Source: Vicinamibacteria bacterium
GTDB lineage: Bacteria > Acidobacteriota > Vicinamibacteria > Vicinamibacterales > UBA8438
Direction of reading: 5' to 3'
NCBI GenBank assembly: GCA_022820675.1
Contig: JAJEFC010000236.1
Span: 1 to 51,331, forward strand
Length of the DNA stretch: 51,331 nucleotides
The first letter of the stretch is position 1. Every line of letters begins with the position of its first letter. Shown here in pieces: positions 9,103 to 22,515 of this stretch. A model generated the notes under the pieces. The model had not been told where the DNA came from. It did not search any database and saw nothing but the letters and a program-made list of their open reading frames with translations. A program made the position numbers and the translations under genes.

Positions 9103-10752
9103 CTAGACCGTGATGACCCAGTGGCGGCCCGTGTCGAGGGTCGTGTCGGAGAGCAGCCGGTCCACGAGGAGGGCGCCGTACCGGTTCAGGAAGCAGATAC
9201 CGCCGACGGCGCGCTCCTGGGCATTGCCGTGGGGGAAGATCTGGGACTGGGCCCGGGTGAACTGGCGCCTCAAGGTCTGGTGCCTGCGCTTGGCGGCCTG
9301 CACGACCTTGCCCTGGAGGTTGCCGAGGTCGCGTTCCATCCGCCCGCGCGTCGACTCCGCGGCGCCCGCGAGGGTCGGGTCGACCTCGGCCACCGCTCCC
9401 GCCACCGCCGCCATCCGCTCGCGGACCGCGCCGGCTGCGCCCTCGAGCGCCTGCTCGACGGCGGGGGGGAGCTGCGCCCCCAGGAGGTGGTTCAGCGCCG
9501 ACTCGTCCCGCGGCTGCAGCGTGCCGAGGGCGAGCCCGGTGCGCCGCAGGAACTTCATCACCGCGGGATCCACGAGCGTCGCGCTGAGCCGCGGCGCGAC
9601 GAGCGGCATCGGCACCTCGAAGTGGCCGTACACGGGCTTGAGCTGCGCGAGATAGGCGAGCTCGTTGGGTCCGGCGACGTAGCAGACGGTCGGGAACAGC
9701 CGGTCCTGCACGATGGGCCGGAGCAGGACGTTCGGGCTGAACCGCGTGGCGTCGGCGCGGACCCGGTCGAGCCAGGCCGAGCGGTCCAGCGTGTCGTCCC
9801 CGGCGCGGAGGCGGTCGCCGTCGATGCGCATCGGGAGCCGGCCCCCGTTCCGGAGGAACAGGGCGACGCCGTTCACCGGCGGATCGACCTGCGCATGGAA
9901 TCCCGCCTCGCGCAGGCGGTCGCCGGTGTCGCGGGCCAGCGTCGTGCTGGCGCCGGCGCTGGCGATCTCGCGCGCGAAGAGGTCCGCGGCCAGCGGCTTC
10001 GCGGCCGGGTCGGCGGCATCGAAGACGACCAGCCCGTGCGGGCCCAGCAACTGCTCGATCCACGTGGCGAACGCCTCGACGAGCCCGCGCCCGTTCGCGT
10101 ACGCGCGGCGGAGGCCGCCCAGCACCTCGGCCGTGAAGTCCGTCTCCGGGAGGGCGTCGACGAGAGCGTCGAGCGCCGGCTCGATCTCGCGTCCGAGGCG
10201 GACCCCGGCGGCGGGCGTGCCGGCCGGCGCCTCCGTCTTGAGGGCCACGGTGGCGAGCGCCTGGTCGGCGTCGAGCACGCCGCAGGTGCGAATCTCGTCG
10301 AGATCGTGGTCTTCCGCATCGATCCAGAAGACCGCCACCGCCGGGACCCCGAAGACGCGCTCCGCGCGCCGGGCCAGGCGGATGGCCGAGACCGCCTTCA
10401 GCAACGTGTACAGCGGTCCTCCGAAGAGGCCCGCCTGCTGGCCGGTCACCACCGCGACGGACCGTCGATCGTCGAGGCGCGCCGCGGCGTCGACGGCCGC
10501 GCCCGGCGCCCCGCGGGCGCGCTGCTGGGCGCGAACGATCCGTCCGATGGCCGGCGGGTCTCCGCCGAGCTGCGCGCGGGCCGCGATGGCCGCCCCCCAG
10601 GCGCCGTCGTCGGCGGGGTCGCCGGCGAAGAACGGCCGGAGCGCGTCGAAGTTGGCCACGTACTCGGCGGCCAGCCGCTTGATGCCGGGAAACTCCTTGA
10701 AGTCGACGGGCAGCGGGACGCTGTGGGGAGGGGCGGAGAGCTCCGAAGACAC
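9103..10752 (-). CDS. bshC: Bacillithiol biosynthesis cysteine-adding enzyme BshC
   Basis: A 549-aa protein matching BshC in length and motifs. SVAVVTGQQAGLFGGPLYT near residue 105 and VFWIDAEDHDLDEI near 145 belong to the nucleotide-binding-like core. ICFLNRYG near the end is typical of the C-terminal coiled-coil domain. BshC ligates cysteine to GlcN-malate, the last step of bacillithiol synthesis in the cytosol. bshA and bshB are not in the window. It is divergent from the pseudokinase-carAB operon and starts with GTG. Confidence 0.93.
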   Translation of the reverse strand: MSSELSAPPHSVPLPVDFKEFPGIKRLAAEYVANFDALRPFFAGDPADDGAWGAAIAARAQLGGDPPAIGRIVRAQQRARGAPGAAVDAAARLDDRRSVAVVTGQQAGLFGGPLYTLLKAVSAIRLARRAERVFGVPAVAVFWIDAEDHDLDEIRTCGVLDADQALATVALKTEAPAGTPAAGVRLGREIEPALDALVDALPETDFTAEVLGGLRRAYANGRGLVEAFATWIEQLLGPHGLVVFDAADPAAKPLAADLFAREIASAGASTTLARDTGDRLREAGFHAQVDPPVNGVALFLRNGGRLPMRIDGDRLRAGDDTLDRSAWLDRVRADATRFSPNVLLRPIVQDRLFPTVCYVAGPNELAYLAQLKPVYGHFEVPMPLVAPRLSATLVDPAVMKFLRRTGLALGTLQPRDESALNHLLGAQLPPAVEQALEGAAGAVRERMAAVAGAVAEVDPTLAGAAESTRGRMERDLGNLQGKVVQAAKRRHQTLRRQFTRAQSQIFPHGNAQERAVGGICFLNRYGALLVDRLLSDTTLDTGRHWVITV

Positions 10753-10856
10753 TGGGCCTCACTGTCGCAGAGCGGGTGCGAGGTGTCAAGCGACGGCCGC
10801 GGTCCCGGCGATGGCCGGGCCGCGGGCGCGATGCCGTCGGCAATCGGCCTATCGCA

Positions 10857-10885
10857 TTGAAAAACCGTGCACTTCCTGCTATCCT
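10857..10885 (+). promoter_or_regulatory. Sigma70-type promoter for the pseudokinase-carAB operon
   Basis: TTGAAA (10857-10862), a 17-bp spacer and TATCCT (10880-10885). A GGAGGA ribosome site follows at 10899-10904, so the transcript start should be near 10892. It sits in the divergent gap between bshC and the operon. Confidence 0.6.
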
Positions 10886-10913
10886 GGGGTCCCGAATCGG
10901 AGGAACGCTCCCC

Positions 10914-13475
10914 CTGACACACGGTCTTTCCGACGCGTACCATTCTCCCCGTGCATTCGGCCCCTACGAGGTGATGCACCAGATAGGGAGCGGCGTCCTC
11001 GGCCCCGTCTACCGCGCGCGCCGCTCGGACGGCGATCTCCTCGGGGATCGTCTGTTCGCCCTGAAGGCCTTCCACGTCGATCTGACCCCCGAGCAGACCA
11101 TCGTGTTCGGCGACGCCCTGCAGGAGATGGTCGAGCTGGGGCTCACGCACGCGGCGGTGGTTAGTCCGGTGTGGGCCGGCGTCGCCGACGGGGTGCCCTG
11201 TGTCGCCTGCGAGTACGTCGCGGGCGAGTCGCTCGACGTCAGGATGCGTCCCCGCGTCCCTCTGGCGGCCGAGGCCGCCCTGCCGTACATCGTCCAGATC
11301 GCCGAAGCGCTGGACGCCGCGCACGCCCGGGGGCTCGTCCATGGCGCCCTCCATCTCCGCGACGTCCTGATCACCCCGGACGGCGCGCGGGTGGGCGGCT
11401 TCGGCATCGTCGCGGCGCTCGACCGGGTGGGACACCGTTGTCCGTTGCGGCCGCCCTACGCGGCCCCCGAGCAGATCGCAGGTGCCGAGTGGGGCGAGGC
11501 GGCGGACCGGTACGCCCTCGCGGCGGTGGCCTGCGAGCTGCTCACGGGGCGCCGGGCCGCCGCGGGCGGCGGAATGGCCGGGAACGTCGAGGGGGTCGTG
11601 GATGCGCAGGCGGCCCCGCGTCTGACGGCGCTCCTGAACGCGGCGCTCGCGACGGACCCCGCCGGGCGCCCCCCGTCGGCGGAGCGGCTCGCCGACGATC
11701 TGGCCGGTGCGTTGTCGTGGACCGGCGCCGCCGGCGTCCGCCGGGCGCTGGCCGCGGCTGACGGTGACGGGGTCGAGAAGTCGGGTGGCAGCCATGCGCC
11801 GGGTCGCGCGGAGAGCGATCCGGCGATCGCCGGCGGCGACCCTCCCGTGGGAGAGGAGCCGGTCGTCGCCGCGGCCGGAGGGACCGTGATGCGGAAACGA
11901 AGGAAGCGCGTGCCTTGGCGGGGGAAGCAGTCGGAGGTCGACTGGACGGATCGGGCGCTCGATCTCGGCCCCCCCGTCGGGCGGGCCGGGACCGGGGCCG
12001 GCGATGCGCAAGCGGGCGGCGCCGCGGCCCGGGAGCCCGTCTCGGCCGCGGGCGGCGATCCGATCGATGCGGCCCTGGGCGCCGCCCCCGGCGACGGGCA
12101 CGATGACGGCGGCGACCTCGATCTGCGGGCGGACGCCGACACGCTGGCCGACGTCGCCGAGGGTCTCCACGCCGGCCTGCGGGACGGCAGGGGGACGGTG
12201 GCCGGCGCCGGGCCGGACGAGGTCGGTCCGGATTCCGATGCGCAGGCTGCCGACGCCTACTCGCCGATCTCGGTGGGCGAGCTGGAGGCGCGGGTCGAGG
12301 GCGGCGGTGCGCGCCCGGCCGGCGACGAGCCTTCCGAGGCCGTGCCCGAACCGCGCTACGCCACGGAGGGGGGCGAGGACGGGATGCTCGCGGGCGACCC
12401 TGGGCCGGAGGCGGCGCCGGAGTCGCCCGGGTCGGCCGAGACCGGCGACGTCGACGATGACGACGGTGGGTTCGCCCTGACCCCCGAGGAGGGGTACGAC
12501 TACGGTCTGGAGGACGAGGCCGATGCCGAGGATGCGGCCGGGGAGATCTTCGGTCGCGGCCCCGCCGACCAGGGCCGCCGGCTGCCCGTCGCCCTGGTGG
12601 CGGCGATAGGCGTCGCGGTGGCGGTCACCGCGTTCGTCATCGGCCTGGGGTGGATGGGCGGCGGCGAGGACGAAGCGGCCGCCGTCATCGCCGACCAAGC
12701 GGGAGAGACGGCGGCCGCCGACGACCCCGCCCGCGCGTTCAGCGAGGCGGTCGTCGACGTCGGCGGTGCCGCGACCGAGCCGCCGGCGGCCCCGGGCGGG
12801 ACGGGGAACGAGCCGTCGGAAGCCGTGGAGGCCCCTCGTGGCGCCGGGTCTCCGGCTCCGTCGGCTCCGTCGGCTCCGTCGGCTCCGCCGGCGCTTGAGC
12901 CCTCCCCTGCGGCGCGGGTCGCGGACCCGGAAACGCCGCGGGCCGCGCCTCCGCCCCCGGCCGCGCTTCCTCCGCCGGAGCCGGTGGTCGCCGAGGGGCG
13001 GCTGCTGGTGCGTTCCATGCCTCCGGGGGCCGAGGTGATCGTCAACGGCGAATCCAGAGGCACCACCCCCCTCGCGTTGGCGGAGCTGCCGTACGGCCCC
13101 TACGAGGTCGAGGTGATCCTGGCCGGCTACCCCCCGCGGCGCGAGCAGCTCATGCTCGACGCCGGCGATCCCATCGGGTCGTTGAACGCCGACCTGGCCG
13201 CCGCCCCCGCGGCCGGAGGGACGCCGGCGGGTTCGCCTCCCGCGGAGCAAGTTGGGATAGGATCCATTCTCGCCGAGACACGGCCGCCGGGCGCCGCAGT
13301 CTGGCTCGATCAGCGGCTCGTCGGCGAGACGCCCGTGTCGATCCCCGACGTGCCGGCGGGCGCCCACCGGATCGAGTTCAGGCTCGACGGCTACCGGACC
13401 TGGACCACCACCGTCGAGGTCGCTACCGCAACCCAGGCCCGCGTGGCCGCATCGCTCGACGACGCTGCTCGATGA
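10914..13475 (+). CDS. Membrane pseudokinase with two C-terminal PEGA domains
   Basis: A protein-kinase-like domain ([12 protein letters not shown] glycine loop, FALK lysine) lies near residues 17-260. The HRD loop has become HGALHLRD, losing the catalytic Asp, the Lys and the metal-binding Asn. DFG has become GFG. It therefore looks catalytically dead. A long acidic, Pro/Ala-rich linker leads to one transmembrane helix (about 557-580). Two PEGA beta-sandwiches follow, near 696-762 ([18 protein letters not shown]) and 781-849 ([18 protein letters not shown]). The start is uncertain: the frame is open from a GTG at 10776, but the promoter at 10857-10885 and the SD at 10899 favour a start near 10914 (CTG) or ATG 10974. 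It overlaps carA by 4 nt. Confidence 0.8.
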   Translation: MTHGLSDAYHSPRAFGPYEVMHQIGSGVLGPVYRARRSDGDLLGDRLFALKAFHVDLTPEQTIVFGDALQEMVELGLTHAAVVSPVWAGVADGVPCVACEYVAGESLDVRMRPRVPLAAEAALPYIVQIAEALDAAHARGLVHGALHLRDVLITPDGARVGGFGIVAALDRVGHRCPLRPPYAAPEQIAGAEWGEAADRYALAAVACELLTGRRAAAGGGMAGNVEGVVDAQAAPRLTALLNAALATDPAGRPPSAERLADDLAGALSWTGAAGVRRALAAADGDGVEKSGGSHAPGRAESDPAIAGGDPPVGEEPVVAAAGGTVMRKRRKRVPWRGKQSEVDWTDRALDLGPPVGRAGTGAGDAQAGGAAAREPVSAAGGDPIDAALGAAPGDGHDDGGDLDLRADADTLADVAEGLHAGLRDGRGTVAGAGPDEVGPDSDAQAADAYSPISVGELEARVEGGGARPAGDEPSEAVPEPRYATEGGEDGMLAGDPGPEAAPESPGSAETGDVDDDDGGFALTPEEGYDYGLEDEADAEDAAGEIFGRGPADQGRRLPVALVAAIGVAVAVTAFVIGLGWMGGGEDEAAAVIADQAGETAAADDPARAFSEAVVDVGGAATEPPAAPGGTGNEPSEAVEAPRGAGSPAPSAPSAPSAPPALEPSPAARVADPETPRAAPPPPAALPPPEPVVAEGRLLVRSMPPGAEVIVNGESRGTTPLALAELPYGPYEVEVILAGYPPRREQLMLDAGDPIGSLNADLAAAPAAGGTPAGSPPAEQVGIGSILAETRPPGAAVWLDQRLVGETPVSIPDVPAGAHRIEFRLDGYRTWTTTVEVATATQARVAASLDDAAR

Positions 13476-14623
13476 ACGCCGTCCTGGCCCTCGAGAACGG
13501 AAGCTGGTACCGCGGCGCCGCCGCCGGCGCGAGCGGCGTCGCGCGGGGCGAGGTCGTGTTCAACACGAGCATGACCGGCTACCAGGAGGTGCTGACCGAC
13601 CCCTCCTACGCCCGCCAGATCGTCACCATGACGTGCCCCGAGATCGGCAACTACGGCGTCACCGTCGAGGACGTCGAGTCGCGCGGCCCCCAGGTGGCGG
13701 GGTTCGTGGTCCGCGAGGCGTCGCCGATCGCGAGCAACTGGCGGTCGACCGGCACGCTGCGCGACTACCTGGCCGACAACGGGGTCGTGGCCATCGCCGG
13801 CATCGACACGCGGGCGCTGACCCGCGAGCTCCGGACCGCGGGGGCGATGCGCGGCGTCATCGCCACCGGCGACGTCGACCCGGACGAGCTGGTGGGCCAG
13901 GCGCGCGAGGTGGCGCCGATGGAGGGCAGCGACCTCGTGCAGGCGGTGACCTGCGCGGAGCCGTTCGACTGGCCCTCGGGCGGCGACGCGGACGGGGCGG
14001 ACGGGCTCGAGCCGGCCGGGTTCCGGCGCGCCCCCGCGCGCCCCGGCGACCGGCGGTTCCGCATCGCCGCCTACGACTTCGGGCTGAAGCGGAACATCCT
14101 GCGCCGGCTGGCCGCCCACGGGTGCGACGTGCGGGTGTTCCCCGCCGCCACCCCGGCGAGCGAGCTGCTGGCCGTCGAGCCGGACGGCGTGTTCCTCAGC
14201 AACGGCCCCGGCGACCCCGCCCCCCTCGACTACGCGGTGGCCAACGCCAGGCGGGTCATCGAGGCGGACATGCCCGTCTTCGGCATCTGCCTGGGGCACC
14301 AGGTGCTCTCCCTCGCCATGGGGGCGACCACCTACAAGCTGAAGTTCGGGCACCGGGGCGCGAACCACCCCGTCAAGCAGGTGTCCACCGGGCAGGTCGA
14401 GATCACCAGCCAGAACCACGGGTTCGCGGTCGAGCCCGAGTCGGTGCCCGACGACGTCGAGGTGACCCACCTGAACCTCTACGACGGCACCATCGAGGGG
14501 CTGCGTCATCGCCGGCAGCCGGTCTTCTGCGTGCAGTACCATCCCGAGGCCTCGCCGGGGCCCCACGACGCCGACTACCTGTTCTCCCGCTTCCTCGAAG
14601 AGATGGCGCGCCGCGCCGCCTGA
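13472..14623 (+). CDS. carA: Carbamoyl-phosphate synthase small (glutaminase) subunit CarA
   Basis: A 383-aa protein. The N-terminal CarA domain starts [13 protein letters not shown] and includes [19 protein letters not shown]. The C-terminal class I glutaminase has FLSNGPGDP, the nucleophile Cys in FGICLGHQ (about residue 272) and HPEASPGP with the catalytic His and Glu. It releases ammonia from glutamine for CarB, feeding arginine and pyrimidine synthesis. Its ATG overlaps the stop codon of the upstream pseudokinase gene (ATGA) and carB follows after 12 bp, so the three genes form one operon. Confidence 0.97.
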   Translation: MNAVLALENGSWYRGAAAGASGVARGEVVFNTSMTGYQEVLTDPSYARQIVTMTCPEIGNYGVTVEDVESRGPQVAGFVVREASPIASNWRSTGTLRDYLADNGVVAIAGIDTRALTRELRTAGAMRGVIATGDVDPDELVGQAREVAPMEGSDLVQAVTCAEPFDWPSGGDADGADGLEPAGFRRAPARPGDRRFRIAAYDFGLKRNILRRLAAHGCDVRVFPAATPASELLAVEPDGVFLSNGPGDPAPLDYAVANARRVIEADMPVFGICLGHQVLSLAMGATTYKLKFGHRGANHPVKQVSTGQVEITSQNHGFAVEPESVPDDVEVTHLNLYDGTIEGLRHRRQPVFCVQYHPEASPGPHDADYLFSRFLEEMARRAA

Positions 14624-14635
14624 CCTCTGCCGCCC

Positions 14636-17896
<3,261 letters not shown>

Positions 17897-18025
17897 CAGC
17901 CCGTCCCCCGCGCACCGGTACGAGCGCTCGCGTGGTCCGTGGTAGCATGGATTTGCGCTCTGCGCCCGCCGTGGCCGCGGCAGGTTGATGGTGCTGACCA
18001 TGGGGCGACCGAGGCACCGAGTGCC

Positions 18026-18952
18026 GTGACCACGCTTTTTCCGATCCAGTCCACCGAGGCGGCTACCCCGCTGGATGCGCGGGGGAACCACTCCCCACAG
18101 TACCTCCGCCTTGACGCAGAAACAGACGGTGAACTCCCTGCCCTGCCGGCAGCCACGCTGATTCGCGGAAGAGCCTCGGAAGCGCTCGACCTGTTGCCCG
18201 CCGAGAGCGTGCGGACCGTCGTGACGTCGCCACCGTATTGGTCCCTGCGCGACTACGACATCGCAGACCCGTTCGGACGTGACGACACGCTGCGCGACTA
18301 CGTGACGAGCATCGTCGCCGACTTCCGCAAGCTTCGGCGAGTGCTGACGGACGACGGAACCGTGTGGCTGAACATCGGCGATGCCTACACGTCGGGAAAC
18401 CGCCGTTACCGGGCGCCGGACCGGAAGAATCGGGCGCGCGCGATGTCCGTCCGGCCGCGGACACCGCACGGGCTCAAACCGAAGGATCTGATCGGGCTGC
18501 CGTGGCGTGTGGCTTTCGCGCTGCAAGATGATGGCTGGTGGGTGCGGTCCGAGGTGATTTGGCACAAGCCGAACGCGCACCCCGAGTCGGTCGGCGACCG
18601 GCCGACCAAGGCGCACGAAACGGTCTTCTTGCTGTCAAGAGACCAGGATTACTACTACGATGTCGCCGCAGTCCGCGGGACCAACGATCGCCGGCTGCGA
18701 ACGGTATGGGATATCCCGACCCGCCCGCGGCGGCGCGGCCGGATTCCGGACGATGATCACCCGGCGCCAATGCCAATCAACTTGGCCCGGCGCTGCGTCA
18801 CGCTCACGAGCGAACCGGGCGACGTGGTGCTCGATCCGTACGCCGGCTCGGGCACGACCCTGCTTGCGGCGGCGCAACTGCGACGACGGTGGGTCGGTAT
18901 AGAGCTCAAGGTGGAGTTCGTGCGCCTGATCGAGCGTCGCATGAGCCGATGA
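18026..18952 (+). CDS. Site-specific DNA methyltransferase, probably N4-cytosine (SmaI-like system)
   Basis: About 308 aa. The catalytic motif TSPPYWSLRDY lies near residue 68, and the SAM-binding motif VLDPYAGSGTTLLAA comes later, near 268; this order defines the beta class. TSPPYW is usual for N4-cytosine enzymes. The target-recognition region lies between them. The downstream overlapping gene resembles SmaI/XcyI, so the methylated site may be CCCGGG; that is inference from the family. The start is GTG 18026, though the frame is open upstream to 17939. The 130 bp after carB shows only a GAGCGCTC palindrome and a weak TAGCAT box. Confidence 0.85.
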   Translation: MTTLFPIQSTEAATPLDARGNHSPQYLRLDAETDGELPALPAATLIRGRASEALDLLPAESVRTVVTSPPYWSLRDYDIADPFGRDDTLRDYVTSIVADFRKLRRVLTDDGTVWLNIGDAYTSGNRRYRAPDRKNRARAMSVRPRTPHGLKPKDLIGLPWRVAFALQDDGWWVRSEVIWHKPNAHPESVGDRPTKAHETVFLLSRDQDYYYDVAAVRGTNDRRLRTVWDIPTRPRRRGRIPDDDHPAPMPINLARRCVTLTSEPGDVVLDPYAGSGTTLLAAAQLRRRWVGIELKVEFVRLIERRMSR

Positions 18953-19443
18953 ACGATCGGGACAGGCTCAAGGCGCGCATCGACTCATTGTCGCCGATGG
19001 CCGTGCGGTTTGTCGCGCGGCTGGTTGACTCGCTGTCCGAAGCACCGACGCCGAAGACCGTCACGCCGACCTGGTTGACCGAGCATCCCGACTGGATCGA
19101 GTACTTCGGGCTCGCGGTTTCGGCTCACCACGGCACGACGACGGAGCCTCTCGGGCAGAAGAGCTTCGAGGCCGTGTTACGCAATGCGTGCGAAGCCTTG
19201 GACTGGCCGACTGACCCGCCGGGCTCGGCGACGCGGAGATTCGTGGACATGGCGGTCACACCGGCCGACGGAACCATGCGGCGGCTGTCGTTGAAATCGA
19301 CGGCCGCCAAGAACCTCCGCGAGCGTACCGCGCATATCTCGAAGCTGACAGAAGCCGCCTGGATTCAGGATGCAAGGAGTGCCAGAGCACGCCGACCTCG
19401 ACGGCGGACGCTGTCCACGGCCTTCTCGAGTTCCCGATGTTGA
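18949..19443 (+). pseudogene. SmaI/XcyI-like restriction endonuclease, C-terminally truncated
   Basis: The ATG overlaps the methyltransferase stop by 4 nt, as expected for a restriction-modification pair. The 164-residue frame resembles SmaI in the middle: the LSLKSTAAKN segment corresponds to the LKTEAAKN region of SmaI (catalytic Lys of the PD-(D/E)xK core), then AHISKLTEAAWIQD. After that (about 19370-19395) the similarity stops and an Arg-rich tail follows. SmaI is about 247 aa, so roughly a third is missing. The lost part is replaced by DNA that reads as a TIR-like fragment on the other strand. It is probably inactive. Confidence 0.6.
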
Positions 19444-19640
19444 CCTCGCGCGTCGCGGGAATCCTCGGATGCGATGAACGCGAAGAGGTCGGCTTTGTCG
19501 ATGCGAGCTTCAATCTCAGTCCAGGTCTCGCGGGTTAGAGGGTCTTGTCGATGGAGTAAACCCACGCCCTTACGCCGTACTTGAGCAGATGGTACCCGAG
19601 AGGATACGTCGAATCCGCGGCGCCAAGGCCGCCGGGATTC
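19366..19640 (-). pseudogene. TIR-domain-like fragment with a frameshift
   Basis: Read on the minus strand, one frame gives YHLLKYGVRAWVYSIDKTL up to a TAA at about 19535. A second frame, overlapping it, continues with RETWTEIEARIDKADLFAFI and then ASEDSRDARGQHRELEKAV. Joined, they match the order of a TIR domain: the GVxxWxD strand, then the helix with ADxFxxxxS, the S-x-x-C/Q-x-x-E-L motif and the following helix. A one-base shift separates the two parts, and both ends are missing. The 3' end abuts the truncated restriction gene. Alternatively it is a chance resemblance. Confidence 0.4.
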
Positions 19641-19703
19641 GGCGGGCGTCGCCCTGGTCTAACTAAGAACGCCGACAGCCCCTTGTGTGCGATGTCGATA
19701 GAA

Positions 19704-19735
19704 CACTGTAACACGACACATGGCGTGTTGCAGTG
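19704..19735. other. 12-bp hairpin upstream of comEC
   Basis: CACTGTAACACG pairs with CGTGTTGCAGTG across the 8-nt loop ACACATGG, with a single wobble pair. It lies in an AT-richer stretch between the TIR-like remnant and comEC. No T-run follows on either strand. Its role is unknown; it could be a leftover of the insertion that damaged the restriction gene. Confidence 0.4.
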
Positions 19736-19911
19736 CCCGGCGTATCGCTCAGCTCGTCGAGGGTGTGGCCTGGTCCGGGGAGATCCGGGCTCTCTGCCGG
19801 ATCCCCCCATCGCGGTCGTTCTCGGGCGGACGCAACCGCTGCGACATGCGGCGGGCGCGGGCTGCGCAGGTTCTGCGACGCCGCACCGGCGCGTTGCCTC
19901 CTGCCCGGCGC

Positions 19912-22431
19912 ATGCGCCCCGCCACGATTCTTGCAGGGGCAGGGACCGTGTCGGTTCCTGCGTCCCTGGCGGCGGTGCCGTTGCTGGTCGGGGCGGCGGT
20001 GGGCGCCTGGGTCCCGCTGCCCGTGGGTGGCCTGCGAGCGGCCCTGGTCGCCGTCTGGGTGATGGCGCTCGCGGCCTTCGCGCGCCGCGTGGCGGGTCGC
20101 CGGGTGGCGGGGCTCCTGGCCGCCGGCTTCGCGCTCGGGGGGGCGGCGCTGGCCGCGGGGGAGCGGGGGGCGGCCCTCGAGACCCCGTTGAGGGCGTGGT
20201 TCGACCGGCAGCCGGAAGCGGCGGGCGCCGGGCGGGTCGGGCCGGTGCGGCTCGAAGGGCGGCTGTTGCGCGACGCCCGGGTCACGGACTTCGGGGCCGC
20301 CTTCGACCTGGGCGTCTCGCGCGTCGGCCGGGCCGGCGAGTGGGTGCCGGTCACGGGAGGCGTCCGGCTGTCGGTCGGCGGCGAGGCGTGGGCCGATCGG
20401 CTCCCGGCGTGGCGGGAGGGGCGCCGGCTGAGGGTGTCCGCCACGCTGCGTCCCATCTCCGCGTTCAACAACCCCGGGAGCGGCGATCAGGCGCGGCGGC
20501 AGGCGCTGCGGGGGACGGCGCTGCGGGGGTCGATCAAGAGCGGCCTCCTCGTCGACGTGGCGGCGCACGGGCCGCGGCGGTCGGAGCTGGCCGCGTCGGC
20601 CCGCGGCTTTGTCCGGCGCGCGGTGGCCCGCTCGGTGGGGCGCCACGGGGACCAGTCGGCGGCCATCGTCACCGCGATTCTCATTGGGGACCGAAACCGG
20701 CTCGACCCCGAGACCACCCGCCGCCTGCAGGACGGCGGCATCTACCACGTCATCGCGATCTCCGGCGGCAACATCGCCATCCTCACGGGCTGTCTGCTGT
20801 TCCTCGGCCGCCTGTCCGGCCTGCGGCCCCGGCCCCGGCTGCTGATGGTGGTGGCGTGCGTGCTCGCGTACAACGCCGTGGTGGGGGACGAGGCGTCGGT
20901 GACGCGGGCCACGACGGCGGCGGTGATCGTCCTCGGCGCCCGCCTCCTCGACCACCGGACGCCCGCGCTCAACGTGCTGGCGGCCACCGCCGCCGGCATC
21001 GCGATGGTCTCGCCCCTGGCCGTGCTCGATCCCGGGTTCCTCCTGACTTTCGGCGCCACCCTCGGCATCGTGCAGGGCGCAACCCGGGTGGCGGCCTTCT
21101 TCCATCGCGGCGCCGAGCGGCCGCCGATGTGGGTCGCGGCCCCGGCGGGCCTGTTGGCGGCCACCCTGTGCGCCGAGGCCGTGCTCATGCCGATAGGGGC
21201 GGCCCTGTTCGGCCGCGTGAGCTTCGCCGGCCTCGTGCTCAACTTCGCCGCCATACCCCTGATGACCCTGACCCAGATGGCGGGGCTGGCCTCGGTGGGG
21301 CTGGACGCGGTCCACCACGCCCCCGCCGCGGCCGCCGGCTACGCGGCGCATCTCGCCGCGACGGGGTTGGTGGAGTCCACCCGGCTCCTCGACGTCTGGC
21401 CGTGGCTGGTGTTCCGGGTGCCGCCGCCCGCGCCCCTCACCCTGGTCGTCTACTACGCGGCGCTCGCGGGGCTGATGTGGCGGGGGCGGTCGACCCGCCC
21501 CCGAATCGCCGCGCAGGTCGTCACCGCGGCGGCGGCGCTCTGGATCGTCTCCACGCCGTGGCGTCCTCCTCTCGCGGGACACCCGCGACCCGGCTGGCTG
21601 CGGGTGAGCGTGCTCGACGTGGGTCAGGCCGACGCGACGCTGGTGCAGACGCCCGGTGGGCAGGCGGTCCTCGTCGATGCCGGCGGGTCGATCAGCCCGC
21701 GGTCGGAGATGGGTAGGCGCATCGTGGTGCCGGCCCTGTGGTCTCTCGGCGTACGGCGGCTGGACGCGGCGGTGGCGACCCACGGCCACCCCGACCACAT
21801 CGGCGGGCTGCCCGGGGTGCTGCGCGACCTGCCGGCCGGGGAGGTCTGGGAGGGGGTGCCGGTCGAGGGGCACGGGGGTCTCGACGCGCTGCGGCAGGCG
21901 GCGGAGGCGGTGGGCGCGCGTTGGCGGCGGGTCGCGGCCGGCGACCGGCTCGAGCTCGGCGGCGTGTCGTTCGAGGTGCTCCATCCGCCCGTGCCCGACT
22001 GGGCGCGCCCGCGGGTCCGGAACGACGACTCGGTGGTGCTCGACGTGCGCTTCGGCGGCGTCGCGGTGCTGCTGCCGGGCGACATCGGGGTGGACGTGGA
22101 AGGAGCGGTGGCCGCGGCCCTGGCCCCGGCGCCGTTTCGGCTCGTCAAGGTGCCGCACCACGGCAGCGCGGGCTCGAGCTCCGAGCGGCTGGTGACAGCG
22201 GCCGGGGCGTGCGTCGCGGTGGTGAGTGCGGGCCGCGCGAATCCGTTCGGCCATCCCTTGCCCGCGGTGACCGCGCGGTACCGCCAAGCCGGGGCGCTGG
22301 TGCTGGAGACGGGGCGGGACGGGGCGGTCATTCTCGAGACCGACGGGCGCGAGGTGCGGTTGCGGACCGCCGCCGGGCGCCGCTGGCGGTACGACGCCAC
22401 CGGCGAGCCCTGTGCGGGAACGCCGGGTTGA
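19912..22431 (+). CDS. comEC: ComEC/Rec2 family DNA-uptake channel protein
   Basis: About 839 aa from ATG 19912. Upstream in-frame starts at 19720 and 19846 are possible, but the first membrane segment begins at PATILAGAG. Several membrane segments and a DUF4131-like soluble region come first. The Competence domain follows, with LIGDRNRLDPETTRRLQDGG and YHVIAISGGNIAILTG near residue 251-285. The C-terminal metallo-beta-lactamase domain starts at LDVGQADATLV (about 568) and has THGHPDHIGG (about 622) and VPHHGSAGSS (about 747). ComEC carries transforming single-stranded DNA across the inner membrane. It is not with other competence genes here. Confidence 0.93.
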   Translation: MRPATILAGAGTVSVPASLAAVPLLVGAAVGAWVPLPVGGLRAALVAVWVMALAAFARRVAGRRVAGLLAAGFALGGAALAAGERGAALETPLRAWFDRQPEAAGAGRVGPVRLEGRLLRDARVTDFGAAFDLGVSRVGRAGEWVPVTGGVRLSVGGEAWADRLPAWREGRRLRVSATLRPISAFNNPGSGDQARRQALRGTALRGSIKSGLLVDVAAHGPRRSELAASARGFVRRAVARSVGRHGDQSAAIVTAILIGDRNRLDPETTRRLQDGGIYHVIAISGGNIAILTGCLLFLGRLSGLRPRPRLLMVVACVLAYNAVVGDEASVTRATTAAVIVLGARLLDHRTPALNVLAATAAGIAMVSPLAVLDPGFLLTFGATLGIVQGATRVAAFFHRGAERPPMWVAAPAGLLAATLCAEAVLMPIGAALFGRVSFAGLVLNFAAIPLMTLTQMAGLASVGLDAVHHAPAAAAGYAAHLAATGLVESTRLLDVWPWLVFRVPPPAPLTLVVYYAALAGLMWRGRSTRPRIAAQVVTAAAALWIVSTPWRPPLAGHPRPGWLRVSVLDVGQADATLVQTPGGQAVLVDAGGSISPRSEMGRRIVVPALWSLGVRRLDAAVATHGHPDHIGGLPGVLRDLPAGEVWEGVPVEGHGGLDALRQAAEAVGARWRRVAAGDRLELGGVSFEVLHPPVPDWARPRVRNDDSVVLDVRFGGVAVLLPGDIGVDVEGAVAAALAPAPFRLVKVPHHGSAGSSSERLVTAAGACVAVVSAGRANPFGHPLPAVTARYRQAGALVLETGRDGAVILETDGREVRLRTAAGRRWRYDATGEPCAGTPG

Positions 22432-22515
22432 GGAGCACGGTCGAGGTGCAGATGTTCACCGGGCGGAAGGCGACCAACCCACCCCGGGCGCCGACAATGG
22501 GCGACGGTAGAAGCG

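Noticed and set aside
8669-9106. Open frames of 100-145 codons between mrcB and bshC
   Set aside because: They consist entirely of the intergenic repeat units and have no ribosome site or conserved content.
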